Notes under the pieces: model-generated
Database searches by the model: none
What the model was told of the DNA's origin: nothing
Seen by the model: the letters and a program-made list of their open reading frames with translations, nothing else
Assembly (NCBI RefSeq): GCF_004343775.1
Contig: NZ_PTXL01000011.1
Span: 62,001 to 126,000, forward strand
DNA length: 64,000 bases
Direction: 5' to 3'
Source of the DNA: Burkholderia sp. SRS-46
GTDB lineage: Bacteria; Pseudomonadota; Gammaproteobacteria; Burkholderiales; Burkholderiaceae
Shown here: piece by piece, positions 25,800-33,237 of the stretch
Numbering within the stretch: position 1 is the first letter of the stretch
How the letters are laid out: each line of letters begins with the position of its first letter
Made by a program: the position numbers and the translations under genes

Positions 25800-28700
25800 G
25801 GCATCAGCTCCGGCGGCAAGGGTGGCAGGCCGGACTCGGCGGACGGGACCGCCCCGCCCTTGCCGACCACGAAGATTCGCTCCGGCATCCTGAAACCGCG
25901 CAGCCTCAATAGCTCGAGCGGGCCCGTGCCGAGTTGCGTGCGCAGCACGTAGGTGAGCGACACGCCGTCCGCATTCCATGTCAGCCGATAGCGCGTGCTG
26001 TCGAGCGGCTTCACTTCGGCTTTCGCCAGCAAACGCACGAAGGCCCAATCGCCCGTCGCGTCAAATGCCTGCCGTAGCCCCGCGTCGAGCGTCTGCCATG
26101 TCAGCCCCGCACGCCCATTCAGGCCGTTGCCCGGCCACGCGAGCGGCGTCCAGCTTTCTTTCTGGTTGAAGTAGACGACCTGCTTGCCGTCGACCGACAA
26201 TTCCGAGCGCGTCACGTTCGGCGTCGGCAGCGCCATCATCTCGAATTTCTCCATTGCGTCGCCCTGGCCATATGCCTGCACGCCGACCGTCGACAACTGC
26301 CGAATGCCGGCGAGAAACTTCGGATCGAACTGCAGCGCCTGCGGCGCCAGCTCGTTCGGCATCCACTGGTCGCCCTGCAGTTTCATCACACCGGCAAGCT
26401 GCGTCGAAATAAAGCGTACGATCAGCCCCGTATCCGGTCGCACGTAACGGCCCAACTCGGCAAACGACGCATCCGCCTGCGTATCAAAAAACGGATAGCG
26501 GCCACTTACGGCCGCGTTGAACGGCGCCGCGACGCTCGCGCGCCACGCTTCGTTCAGGCTGGCCGCCGCCGGCTGCAGGATCGTCTGCCATGCCCCCTCG
26601 AGCGGCCGCGCGAACACCGCATCACCAAAACCCGACCACGCGGAGCCGAGGCTCGCAGCCGTCAGCGCCGCGTCGTCTCGCGCCTGCGACAACTCCGAGA
26701 GCTTGCCCTGAAACACCGCCTGCGCGAACGAACGGGCCATCGCCTGCGCGTCCGCGCTGCCCGCTATCTGCTGGAGTTTCAGGCGCATCGTCGTGACGGC
26801 TGTCAGGTAGCGCGACAGGCTTACGCCGGTCAGCACGACGCTTTCCGGCTGGCCAGCCTTGCCGTTGCCACGGTTCGGCGTGGCGGTATCGCCCATCAAC
26901 GCCAGCAGCGGCCCGAATGACTTGTCGAGCGGACTGGCTGCCTGCGCATGCGCTTCGTCGTCGTTGCCGATCAGGCTTTGCGCCTTGCGCACCAGCGTTT
27001 CGGTCAATGCCTGGGACGGCCGGCCAGCCAGTGCCTGATATTGCACCGCCTTCATCAGTGCGATGAGCGGGGAAGTCTGCGCGTCGGCCAGTCGCGACAA
27101 TTGCTCGATCGCGCCTGTCAGGTTCGACGCCGCCTGCCACCTGATGCCATTGAGCATGCGCTGCCAGGCGGCCGCATATTCGGCGAAATAGCACGCCGTC
27201 AGGCGTTCCTTCAGTGCTTCGGCTGCGTGTTTCTCGTCGACGGCTGCCTGAGTGCGGCTCGTGCCCTGCGCCTGTCCGCCGGACAAGACCCAGTCACCGC
27301 TCACCCTCCGCGCGCTGGAAGCCTTGTCGATCGCCTCGGCGATCATCCCGTCCCATGCGGCACGGGTGTAAATGCCCGGCACGGTCTCCGATGCCGTGAA
27401 GAGCCCGCGCGTATCCGTGCCGCCGAGCAGCGTTTCGAGCGACGCGTCGGCGTACTTGCCTTTCACTTCGTCGAGGATATTTTGATAGACCGTGTCGTCG
27501 GCCGATGCCAGGCCCATCTGCGTGATCAGCATATTGCGGGTCGATGTCACGAGGTCGCTGTCCCGCGCTATCCGCCATTCGGGATGACCTTTCAGGTGAT
27601 CAGCATAGAAGCCGGCGAGCCGCCGGCCAGTATCGTCGCGCTCGCCCTCCGGCATCTCGACAGGTCTCGGCCACGTCGCAACGAGCAGTCGTTTCAGGAA
27701 TTCGGGGTCCGTGCGCGCCGGCTCGGCCAGCATCAGGTATGCCTTGAGCGCGTCGTACGTGCTGCCGCGCGCTTGCGCGGACTGCAGGCTGTCGGCCCGG
27801 GCAGTGTCCGCATACTTGAGCAGCGCCTCGATCGACTTGACGACAGGCACCTGAAGGTTACGCGTCGCAGTGGTCCTGTACGGTTGCCAGAGCGACTCGA
27901 GTACTTCATCGTTGCGCGAGAGACCACCGCGCAGATACCAGGGTGCACCGTGCTTTTGACGGTATTCGAGCCTCTCCATCAGTCGCTGCAGCGCGAGTTG
28001 CGCGCGCCAGCCCTGCCCCGTCTGCGGCCGTGCGTTGAGGGCGGTGTCCGCCGTCGCACGCGCGTCGCGCATCAGTTGCTGATTGCCGATGAACGAGACC
28101 GTCAGCCACACGCACCACACGATCGCGCTGGCGGTGACGAGTGTCGCCAGCGCATTCGGCCAGTAGATGCCGATGCGCCGGCCCATGTCACGCCGATCGA
28201 CGATCGCCCGCCAGACGGGTAGCAGCGACGCGGGTTGCGGCGGAAACGTAAGCGGTTCTGCCGGCGCAGCGACAGCCGGTTCCGACGCCAGTCCGCCATT
28301 TCCGTCCGAGGCCACCGGAACGGGCGTCGGGACAGCCGCCGGAGCGGCGAACACGGGTGCGAACATCACGCCGGCGAGCGGCGCGCGCAGCCACGGCGAG
28401 GCCAGCAGTGCATTCCAGCCCGTGACGATGTGTTCGTGTCGTGTGCCGATGTATTGGGATATCTGCGCAAGGTAGCTGATACGAGCGGGTGTCGTGCATA
28501 GTCGAGCACCCGCATCCGCCGTATCCCGCTCGATCGCAACCAGTTGGCCGTTCAGCACCGCCGACCGCCTTGCATCCTTGCCCGTCGTACCCGGAAACGC
28601 GCCGATCACCTCGAATGCATCGGGCCGGCCGCCCTCCGCAGACACCGCGTGCAGGAATGTCACGGGCGCGGCCCAGCCGAGATCCGTCGACATCGCGGCA

Positions 28701-29347
28701 AGCGTGCGCGGCAATTCGCTATCGGGACGAGAACCGTCCGCCAGTCTCACGACCTGGATCACCTTGTCGATCGGCCGGCGGCGGCGCAGTTGCCTGACCT
28801 GACGCCGCCACATTCCAGCGTCGATGCCGTCCGGCGAGGCGTGTACGAGAATCGCGTCGCCGACCGGCATCGCTCCCACACGCTTCAGGCCCGGCGCAAC
28901 AGCCTCGATCAGCGTGTCCGCGCCGTTCAGCAACAGCCACCGCGTCCGGTAACGCCAGCGCCAGCCGTGCGAGGCGCGCAATTCGTCGCGCAACGATTGC
29001 AGTCGGGTGTCGTATTTGAGGGTCTTCGATTGCTTTATCACTTCGCCGCGCTGCTCGGCGTCCGCACGAAACACGCGCCCGACGAGGCGATAGGCGCCGC
29101 CGTAAAGCAGCCCCACATGCACCAGAAGCGCTGCCACGAGTGCCGCGAAAATCCACATCGAAGCACCCAGCTTCGCCTCGCGTGTAAGCGTGCCGAGCAG
29201 GTCACCCTTCACCCAGACCAACGCGAACGCGATCCCCGCCAAAAGCAGCGCCAGAAAAATCGGTCCCCAGGCGAGCAACCGACCGGTATCGGTTGACTCG
29301 ACCTCTCCCGATCCAAGGATTTGCGTGTTAGTGCGTGCGTTCGTCAT
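25796..29347 (-). CDS. tssM: Type VI secretion inner-membrane protein TssM (IcmF), without Walker A
   Basis: A 1183-residue IcmF-type protein. Two N-terminal helices (about residues 24-45 and 60-85) are followed by a cytoplasmic region; a third helix lies near 405-430 (IVWCVWLTVSFIGNQQLM), then a long periplasmic part ending in the beta-rich domain that contacts TssJ. The ImcF-related stretch (around 480-800) and C-terminal DUF1215-like part are recognisable. Where most TssM have a GxxxxGK[ST] nucleotide site after helix 2, this protein reads NGADTLIEAVAPGLKR and has no P-loop; the only similar string, PGTTGKD, lies elsewhere and lacks Ser/Thr. It overlaps its neighbours on both sides (20 bp upstream, ATGA downstream). 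Confidence 0.9.
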   Translation of the reverse strand: MTNARTNTQILGSGEVESTDTGRLLAWGPIFLALLLAGIAFALVWVKGDLLGTLTREAKLGASMWIFAALVAALLVHVGLLYGGAYRLVGRVFRADAEQRGEVIKQSKTLKYDTRLQSLRDELRASHGWRWRYRTRWLLLNGADTLIEAVAPGLKRVGAMPVGDAILVHASPDGIDAGMWRRQVRQLRRRRPIDKVIQVVRLADGSRPDSELPRTLAAMSTDLGWAAPVTFLHAVSAEGGRPDAFEVIGAFPGTTGKDARRSAVLNGQLVAIERDTADAGARLCTTPARISYLAQISQYIGTRHEHIVTGWNALLASPWLRAPLAGVMFAPVFAAPAAVPTPVPVASDGNGGLASEPAVAAPAEPLTFPPQPASLLPVWRAIVDRRDMGRRIGIYWPNALATLVTASAIVWCVWLTVSFIGNQQLMRDARATADTALNARPQTGQGWRAQLALQRLMERLEYRQKHGAPWYLRGGLSRNDEVLESLWQPYRTTATRNLQVPVVKSIEALLKYADTARADSLQSAQARGSTYDALKAYLMLAEPARTDPEFLKRLLVATWPRPVEMPEGERDDTGRRLAGFYADHLKGHPEWRIARDSDLVTSTRNMLITQMGLASADDTVYQNILDEVKGKYADASLETLLGGTDTRGLFTASETVPGIYTRAAWDGMIAEAIDKASSARRVSGDWVLSGGQAQGTSRTQAAVDEKHAAEALKERLTACYFAEYAAAWQRMLNGIRWQAASNLTGAIEQLSRLADAQTSPLIALMKAVQYQALAGRPSQALTETLVRKAQSLIGNDDEAHAQAASPLDKSFGPLLALMGDTATPNRGNGKAGQPESVVLTGVSLSRYLTAVTTMRLKLQQIAGSADAQAMARSFAQAVFQGKLSELSQARDDAALTAASLGSAWSGFGDAVFARPLEGAWQTILQPAAASLNEAWRASVAAPFNAAVSGRYPFFDTQADASFAELGRYVRPDTGLIVRFISTQLAGVMKLQGDQWMPNELAPQALQFDPKFLAGIRQLSTVGVQAYGQGDAMEKFEMMALPTPNVTRSELSVDGKQVVYFNQKESWTPLAWPGNGLNGRAGLTWQTLDAGLRQAFDATGDWAFVRLLAKAEVKPLDSTRYRLTWNADGVSLTYVLRTQLGTGPLELLRLRGFRMPERIFVVGKGGAVPSAESGLPPLPPELMP

Positions 29348-30683
29348 CGGATTCTTCGTGCTTGATTGGGTCGGTGACATGCAGGATCGCGGCCTGCACC
29401 GTCGACGTAGTCGAGGGCGCATGGAGGATCAACTGCGTTCCGGCGTCGGCTTCGATTGCCGCCGCGATCGACAGCCACCCGCCTGCCATGCCGGCGTGGC
29501 CGAGCATGCGGTCAGGCCGGCGTTGGGCTTCCTGCTTCGCGACGCTCGCGAGGCCAGTGCTGCGCAGCGCAGCGAGCAGCTTTCCGTCGTGTGCGTTGTC
29601 CAGGCCGCTGATCCAGGCCGACGCGACGGTGGCAGCGTCGGCCTGGCCCCACAACATGCCGTTTGAGAGCACTGCATCAAGGCCTTCGAGATCATCCATA
29701 ACCGGCCGGTGCAGCGTGCCAATTACCTTCACCGGTTCCGGCAGTTGAAACACACCTGGGCCGAGCAGGACGGCAACCGCACCTTCGGTGCTGCCCGGCG
29801 GAGGCTTATCGTGCCATTCGGCCGCGACGACCAGCAGCGGCCGCTGTTCGTTAGCATCCAGCCATGCGTCGGCAACCATCAGGCCATCCGCGGCCGGCAC
29901 CGCCTGGCATTCCAGCGTGTCCACGCCTGCCCGCAGCAGCGCCTGCTTGACCTGTTCCAGGCGCTGGTCGGCAGTTTCAGGCGTCGACAGCACGCGCACG
30001 GCGGGCGCGTACTTCCGGCCGTATTGCGATAGCGTGGATAGGCATTCCACGAGCGACGCCAGCGCGTGCTCGATCACGCGTACGACAGGCGGCACTGGCA
30101 CAGGCGGTGTCGGAGCTTCGGCCGGTTCAGTGGCTTCGGTATGCTCTGCGTCGACCGTCTCGTCTTCGGCCGATTCGTCGTCGACCTCCAGGTGCTCGTT
30201 CGCGTCCTCTTGCAGTAGCGGATCGTCGTCGGCAAAGCGGGTGTGCAGGACGCGTCCCATGCCGGCGCGCGGCGAACGAGCCTCCAGGAACGATGTCTCG
30301 CCGGCAAGCAAATCGACGAGCGACATGTTGCCCAGCGGCAGGCAATGTCCGGCGCCGAGCACTTGCAGAGGGCGCCGAGCCGTGCGAATACGGCTCTTCA
30401 GCCAGGCCGTGCGGTGCCGGTTTCGGAACCGGGCATAGAGATAGTCCGCCTCATATATAGCCCGCGCAATCGCGAGTGCCGTGAAATACACCGCGTTCGG
30501 GATACCCACGAGGCAAAGCCAGAACTGTGCGCCCCTAGCCGGCGTGCCAGTTGGCCACAGCAGCAGCACCGTCGCGGCACCGAACCCGCAGCTCAAAACC
30601 CAGCCGACCAGCCAAGGCCAAAAGCGTAGGCCGTTTGCCGGATACGCCGATGGCAGACCCGCGGGCGACAGATCGATGGCCAT
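29328..30683 (-). CDS. Membrane protein of unknown function in the type VI island
   Basis: A 451-residue protein I cannot assign to a known Tss component. Two helices near residues 25-70 (FWPWLVGWVLSCGFGAATVL; FWLCLVGIPNAVYFTALAIA) are followed by a soluble part with a very acidic linker around 165-200 (EDANEHLEVDDESAEDETVD) and a Pro-rich stretch (PTPPVPVPPV), then an alpha/beta domain of about 230 residues with segments such as RPLLVVAAEWHDKPP and AVAVLLGPGVFQLP. It sits 2 bp after the PAAR gene and overlaps tssM by 20 bp, so it is part of the operon and probably partners TssM in the inner membrane. ATG at 30681-30683 is the first Met that places the helices normally. Confidence 0.75.
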   Translation of the reverse strand: MAIDLSPAGLPSAYPANGLRFWPWLVGWVLSCGFGAATVLLLWPTGTPARGAQFWLCLVGIPNAVYFTALAIARAIYEADYLYARFRNRHRTAWLKSRIRTARRPLQVLGAGHCLPLGNMSLVDLLAGETSFLEARSPRAGMGRVLHTRFADDDPLLQEDANEHLEVDDESAEDETVDAEHTEATEPAEAPTPPVPVPPVVRVIEHALASLVECLSTLSQYGRKYAPAVRVLSTPETADQRLEQVKQALLRAGVDTLECQAVPAADGLMVADAWLDANEQRPLLVVAAEWHDKPPPGSTEGAVAVLLGPGVFQLPEPVKVIGTLHRPVMDDLEGLDAVLSNGMLWGQADAATVASAWISGLDNAHDGKLLAALRSTGLASVAKQEAQRRPDRMLGHAGMAGGWLSIAAAIEADAGTQLILHAPSTTSTVQAAILHVTDPIKHEESDDERTH

Positions 30684-30685
30684 GG

Positions 30686-30946
30686 TCAGCCGATGAATAC
30701 GTTCTGCAACGACGAAATCAATCCGCAACCGCACGCGCAGCGATGCATATGCATTGCGACAGGTTTGCCGTCCTGGTCGGGGAACGATTCGTCGCCTTCG
30801 TCGATCATGGTTGCGCCGTGCAGATTGCAGAATGCCTCGTCACCTTTGCGCGCTAGCGGACGGCCCATGAATTCCATGGTCGGTGAGCCACCGGTGACTT
30901 GGCCGCCGTGTTCGAGGGAGTCGTCTTTTCGGATGGGGGATTTCAT
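30686..30946 (-). CDS. PAAR-domain spike tip protein
   Basis: An 86-residue PAAR-type protein that caps the VgrG spike. The pattern is GGQVTGGSP, MGRPLARKGDEAFCNLHG and HRCACGCGLISSL, with Cys and His residues (C40, H43, H65/H67, C69, C71, C73) able to bind the tip metal ion. It resembles the short Burkholderia and Pseudomonas PAAR family with C-terminal CxCGxxLIS and carries no effector extension. It precedes the unknown membrane protein by 2 bp. Confidence 0.88.
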   Translation of the reverse strand: MKSPIRKDDSLEHGGQVTGGSPTMEFMGRPLARKGDEAFCNLHGATMIDEGDESFPDQDGKPVAMHMHRCACGCGLISSLQNVFIG

Positions 30947-31103
30947 TTATCCTCTGGAATAGCTGTGTTTTCAATTCGGAGAGGCATTGGGATTTCAAGA
31001 TGGCTCTATCCGGAAACGATAATTTAAAAAATTACACCACAAAAAATGACCGAAATCATCACATTAATTTATAGAATATGAAAACTCAAACACCCATACT
31101 CAA

Positions 31104-31508
31104 TTATTCGCATCCCTTTTCTATTGCGCGCAAATTTTCAAGCCTCTGGCGCACGAAATTAACATAGAGATCAGAAGCGATCCAACCAGGAAGAATTTCA
31201 GCCTTTTTATAAATATTACCCTCCATCCTTTTCGCCTCCCTGACGTATTCACTCGCAAGCGCCGAGCAAGCCCCATCGCTTTTTGAAGTGATTTTGGACT
31301 GCAGCGCATCAGATTTTTCTGCGACACCAGAGATTTCCTCATCGTAACAGACCTGAAGTATCAAGCCACAACCGGATTCACAATTTAGCCTCTCCTCCAT
31401 GGTTCTGGCCAAACATCCTTCCAAAGTGTCGCCCGAATTATTTTCCGCAAATGCACGCCAAGTATAAAAAACAACAAAAACCACAACACCAAACTTCAAA
31501 TACACCAT
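31104..31508 (-). CDS. Small exported Cys-rich protein, candidate immunity protein
   Basis: A 134-residue protein starting MVYLKFGVVVFVVFYTWRAF, a signal peptide cut near AFAENN. The mature part has seven cysteines in total (GCLAR, NCESGCGL, VCYDE, ACSAL, C-terminal KGCE) and is helical, recalling the lysozyme-inhibitor LprI-like fold, though I cannot confirm membership. Its GC content is far below that of the flanking genes. Lying between the PAAR gene and a peptidoglycan-hydrolase effector, it is a fair candidate for a periplasmic immunity protein. An in-frame start 14 codons upstream would not give a better signal peptide. Confidence 0.55.
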   Translation of the reverse strand: MVYLKFGVVVFVVFYTWRAFAENNSGDTLEGCLARTMEERLNCESGCGLILQVCYDEEISGVAEKSDALQSKITSKSDGACSALASEYVREAKRMEGNIYKKAEILPGWIASDLYVNFVRQRLENLRAIEKGCE

Positions 31509-31647
31509 AGCCCATATCCTTTGATTACCACGGCAAGCAATAAATATCAAAAAATTTCAAACCCTAACTTCACATTGCCCAGCATTCAATTCACCACACC
31601 CCCTCACATCAGCAACAATCAATCCAAATAAAAACCAATAAATTCGC

Positions 31648-31890
31648 CTACCCATTAACCCCCTCGATTTCAAAAGCCCACAAACTCAAACCTCCTCGCA
31701 TGATCAATGTTTCGCGCGGGAATACACCAGCGACACCCCCTCCAAAACAGGTGACAACATCACCATCAATCGATCTACAATCCGCTTCGCAATAAATTTC
31801 AGTTATCCAGAAGCAGTTACACAGATAACCCAAGTCACCAACAAACCGACGAAATCTATTTTTCCGAATAATCCGAGACAGATATCCCAT
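31648..31890 (-). CDS. Short AT-rich open frame, probably a remnant
   Basis: An 80-codon frame (MGYLSRIIRKNRFRRFVGDL) with Cys-rich centre (YLCNCFWITEIYCEADC) and a normal-looking C-terminus (VVTCFGGGVAGVFPRE). There is a stop codon two triplets upstream of the ATG and no ribosome site. A second short frame on the same strand (31803-31988) overlaps it. The pattern suggests the 3' end of a decayed gene rather than an intact small protein. The rest of 31509-32030 holds nothing recognisable. Confidence 0.3.
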   Translation of the reverse strand: MGYLSRIIRKNRFRRFVGDLGYLCNCFWITEIYCEADCRSIDGDVVTCFGGGVAGVFPRETLIMRGGLSLWAFEIEGVNG

Positions 31891-32030
31891 AAATTAAATT
31901 CGGAATCCCTCCAACTTCTTCGCTCGTCAGAAAACCCCTTCAAATTCCAAAGAAAACAAGTCAAACCAACGTCCACCGGACAGATCATAAGGTAGGCTGG
32001 AATCCCTTTTCTTAATCCATCCCCAAAAAT

Positions 32031-32438
32031 TTAATCCACGTATACGACAGTTCCGCTCCAATTTAAACCGTTGCATTTTCTTTCCCAAACGAAATGGCGA
32101 GCATATCGCCCTCCGGAATCGTCATTCGCAATTTCGCCTCTTGCGGTTAAAGACATCCGTGCGCTCAAGCCACCCACATCCTTGCTCAGCACAAAACATG
32201 CAAAAGAAAGCGAGGCCATCAAACGCCGCCCCGCTGGCTTCAACTCAAGACGAAAGTCAGCATAAAAGACATCGCTTTCAAAATGGAACTTTGAGGACAC
32301 CACCCTATTAATTAGAAAGCTGTCAATCGAATATCCACACAATTCGGAAAGTAAATTTTCAGATTTCGAAAAATTCAGATTGGCGTCAGGTCGCCGCTGC
32401 GCGCACGCATCATCAATAAAAGTACACGCAGCCACCAA
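32031..32438 (-). CDS. Hypothetical protein with damaged N-terminus
   Basis: An open frame of 135 codons with no ATG at its beginning; the first possible start is TTG at 32436-32438. The N-terminus (LVAACTFIDDACAQRRPD) looks like the end of a signal peptide, and in the same frame a hydrophobic MGIFLVTKFL lies just upstream beyond a TGA stop, as if a nonsense change had cut an exported protein. The rest (SELCGYSIDSFLINRVVSSK; ADFRLELKPAGRRLMASLSF) matches no family I know. Low GC, orphan position. Could be a pseudogene of another immunity-like exported protein. Confidence 0.4.
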   Translation of the reverse strand: MVAACTFIDDACAQRRPDANLNFSKSENLLSELCGYSIDSFLINRVVSSKFHFESDVFYADFRLELKPAGRRLMASLSFACFVLSKDVGGLSARMSLTARGEIANDDSGGRYARHFVWERKCNGLNWSGTVVYVD

Positions 32439-32634
32439 GTCAATTCATAAAAATTTCGTGACCAGAAAAATCCCCATCCCCTTGAAGCTTTCATCACCAT
32501 AAATCGCCATTAACGCGCTGACAAAAAATCCGAATGATCAACAGGCTCGCCCATATTTTTAGTTTTCCACAAACCACCAAATCGACGCCAATTTTTATTT
32601 CAGAATATGCTCACCCGAATACAGGCCCACGACA

Positions 32635-33204
32635 TCATCGATCATTTTTATTTACCTTACCAGCACCATCCTCGATTAGCTTAACGCGCGAAGATACTTT
32701 CCTCCCTCTTTTAAATACATCGATATAGCCATACACCCTTCCACCCCCATCACAATAAGTCCCCCTTCGCTCAACAAGAGAGATTTTCCCATTTGACGCC
32801 ACAGAGTAATGCTCCTCCCAATTTTCACATGCACTTTCATGAAAACATGCACCAACCAATTGTCTCCTCCTTGAATCTACGATCAAACATGGAATACGAC
32901 TAAGCCATTCATTAAAAATAAATTTATCTTTTACCACCGAATAGAGATACACATCGTAATACTCTTGGTTTGCACCCCTATCCCTAAGAATCATCAAATC
33001 AAGCTTCTTTCCACTGAACGTTAAGTCTGAGAAGTTCGCATCGTCACTGGAAACAGCATCCCGGACTTCAATAATCTGCTTTTTACCGGTTGGCGTAGTG
33101 ATATGGGCATATCCGCCCGATATCCTTATGCTTGGCAAGGAAGCCGCGAAAGAGAACGAACCAAAAACAAAATAAATAAGAAAAATGATTGACGAAATTT
33201 TCAT
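32635..33204 (-). CDS. Exported protein, likely immunity partner of the peptidoglycan-hydrolase effector
   Basis: A 189-residue protein with a clean signal peptide (MKISSIIFLIYFVFGSFSFA, cleavage after FAA). The mature part is beta-rich (ITTPTGKKQIIEVRDAV; YDVYLYSVVKDKFIFNEWL) with cysteines in IPCLIVDSR, GACFHESACENW and GTYCDGGG that may form disulphides. It starts 33 bp after the stop of the effector gene, same strand, the usual place for a type VI immunity gene; a periplasmic address is what a peptidoglycan-hydrolase inhibitor needs. GC content is low, as often in immunity genes. Function is inferred from position and targeting only. Confidence 0.65.
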   Translation of the reverse strand: MKISSIIFLIYFVFGSFSFAASLPSIRISGGYAHITTPTGKKQIIEVRDAVSSDDANFSDLTFSGKKLDLMILRDRGANQEYYDVYLYSVVKDKFIFNEWLSRIPCLIVDSRRRQLVGACFHESACENWEEHYSVASNGKISLVERRGTYCDGGGRVYGYIDVFKRGRKVSSRVKLIEDGAGKVNKNDR

Positions 33205-33237
33205 GATTTTAAAATATCCAATTAAGGTACATTCAAA

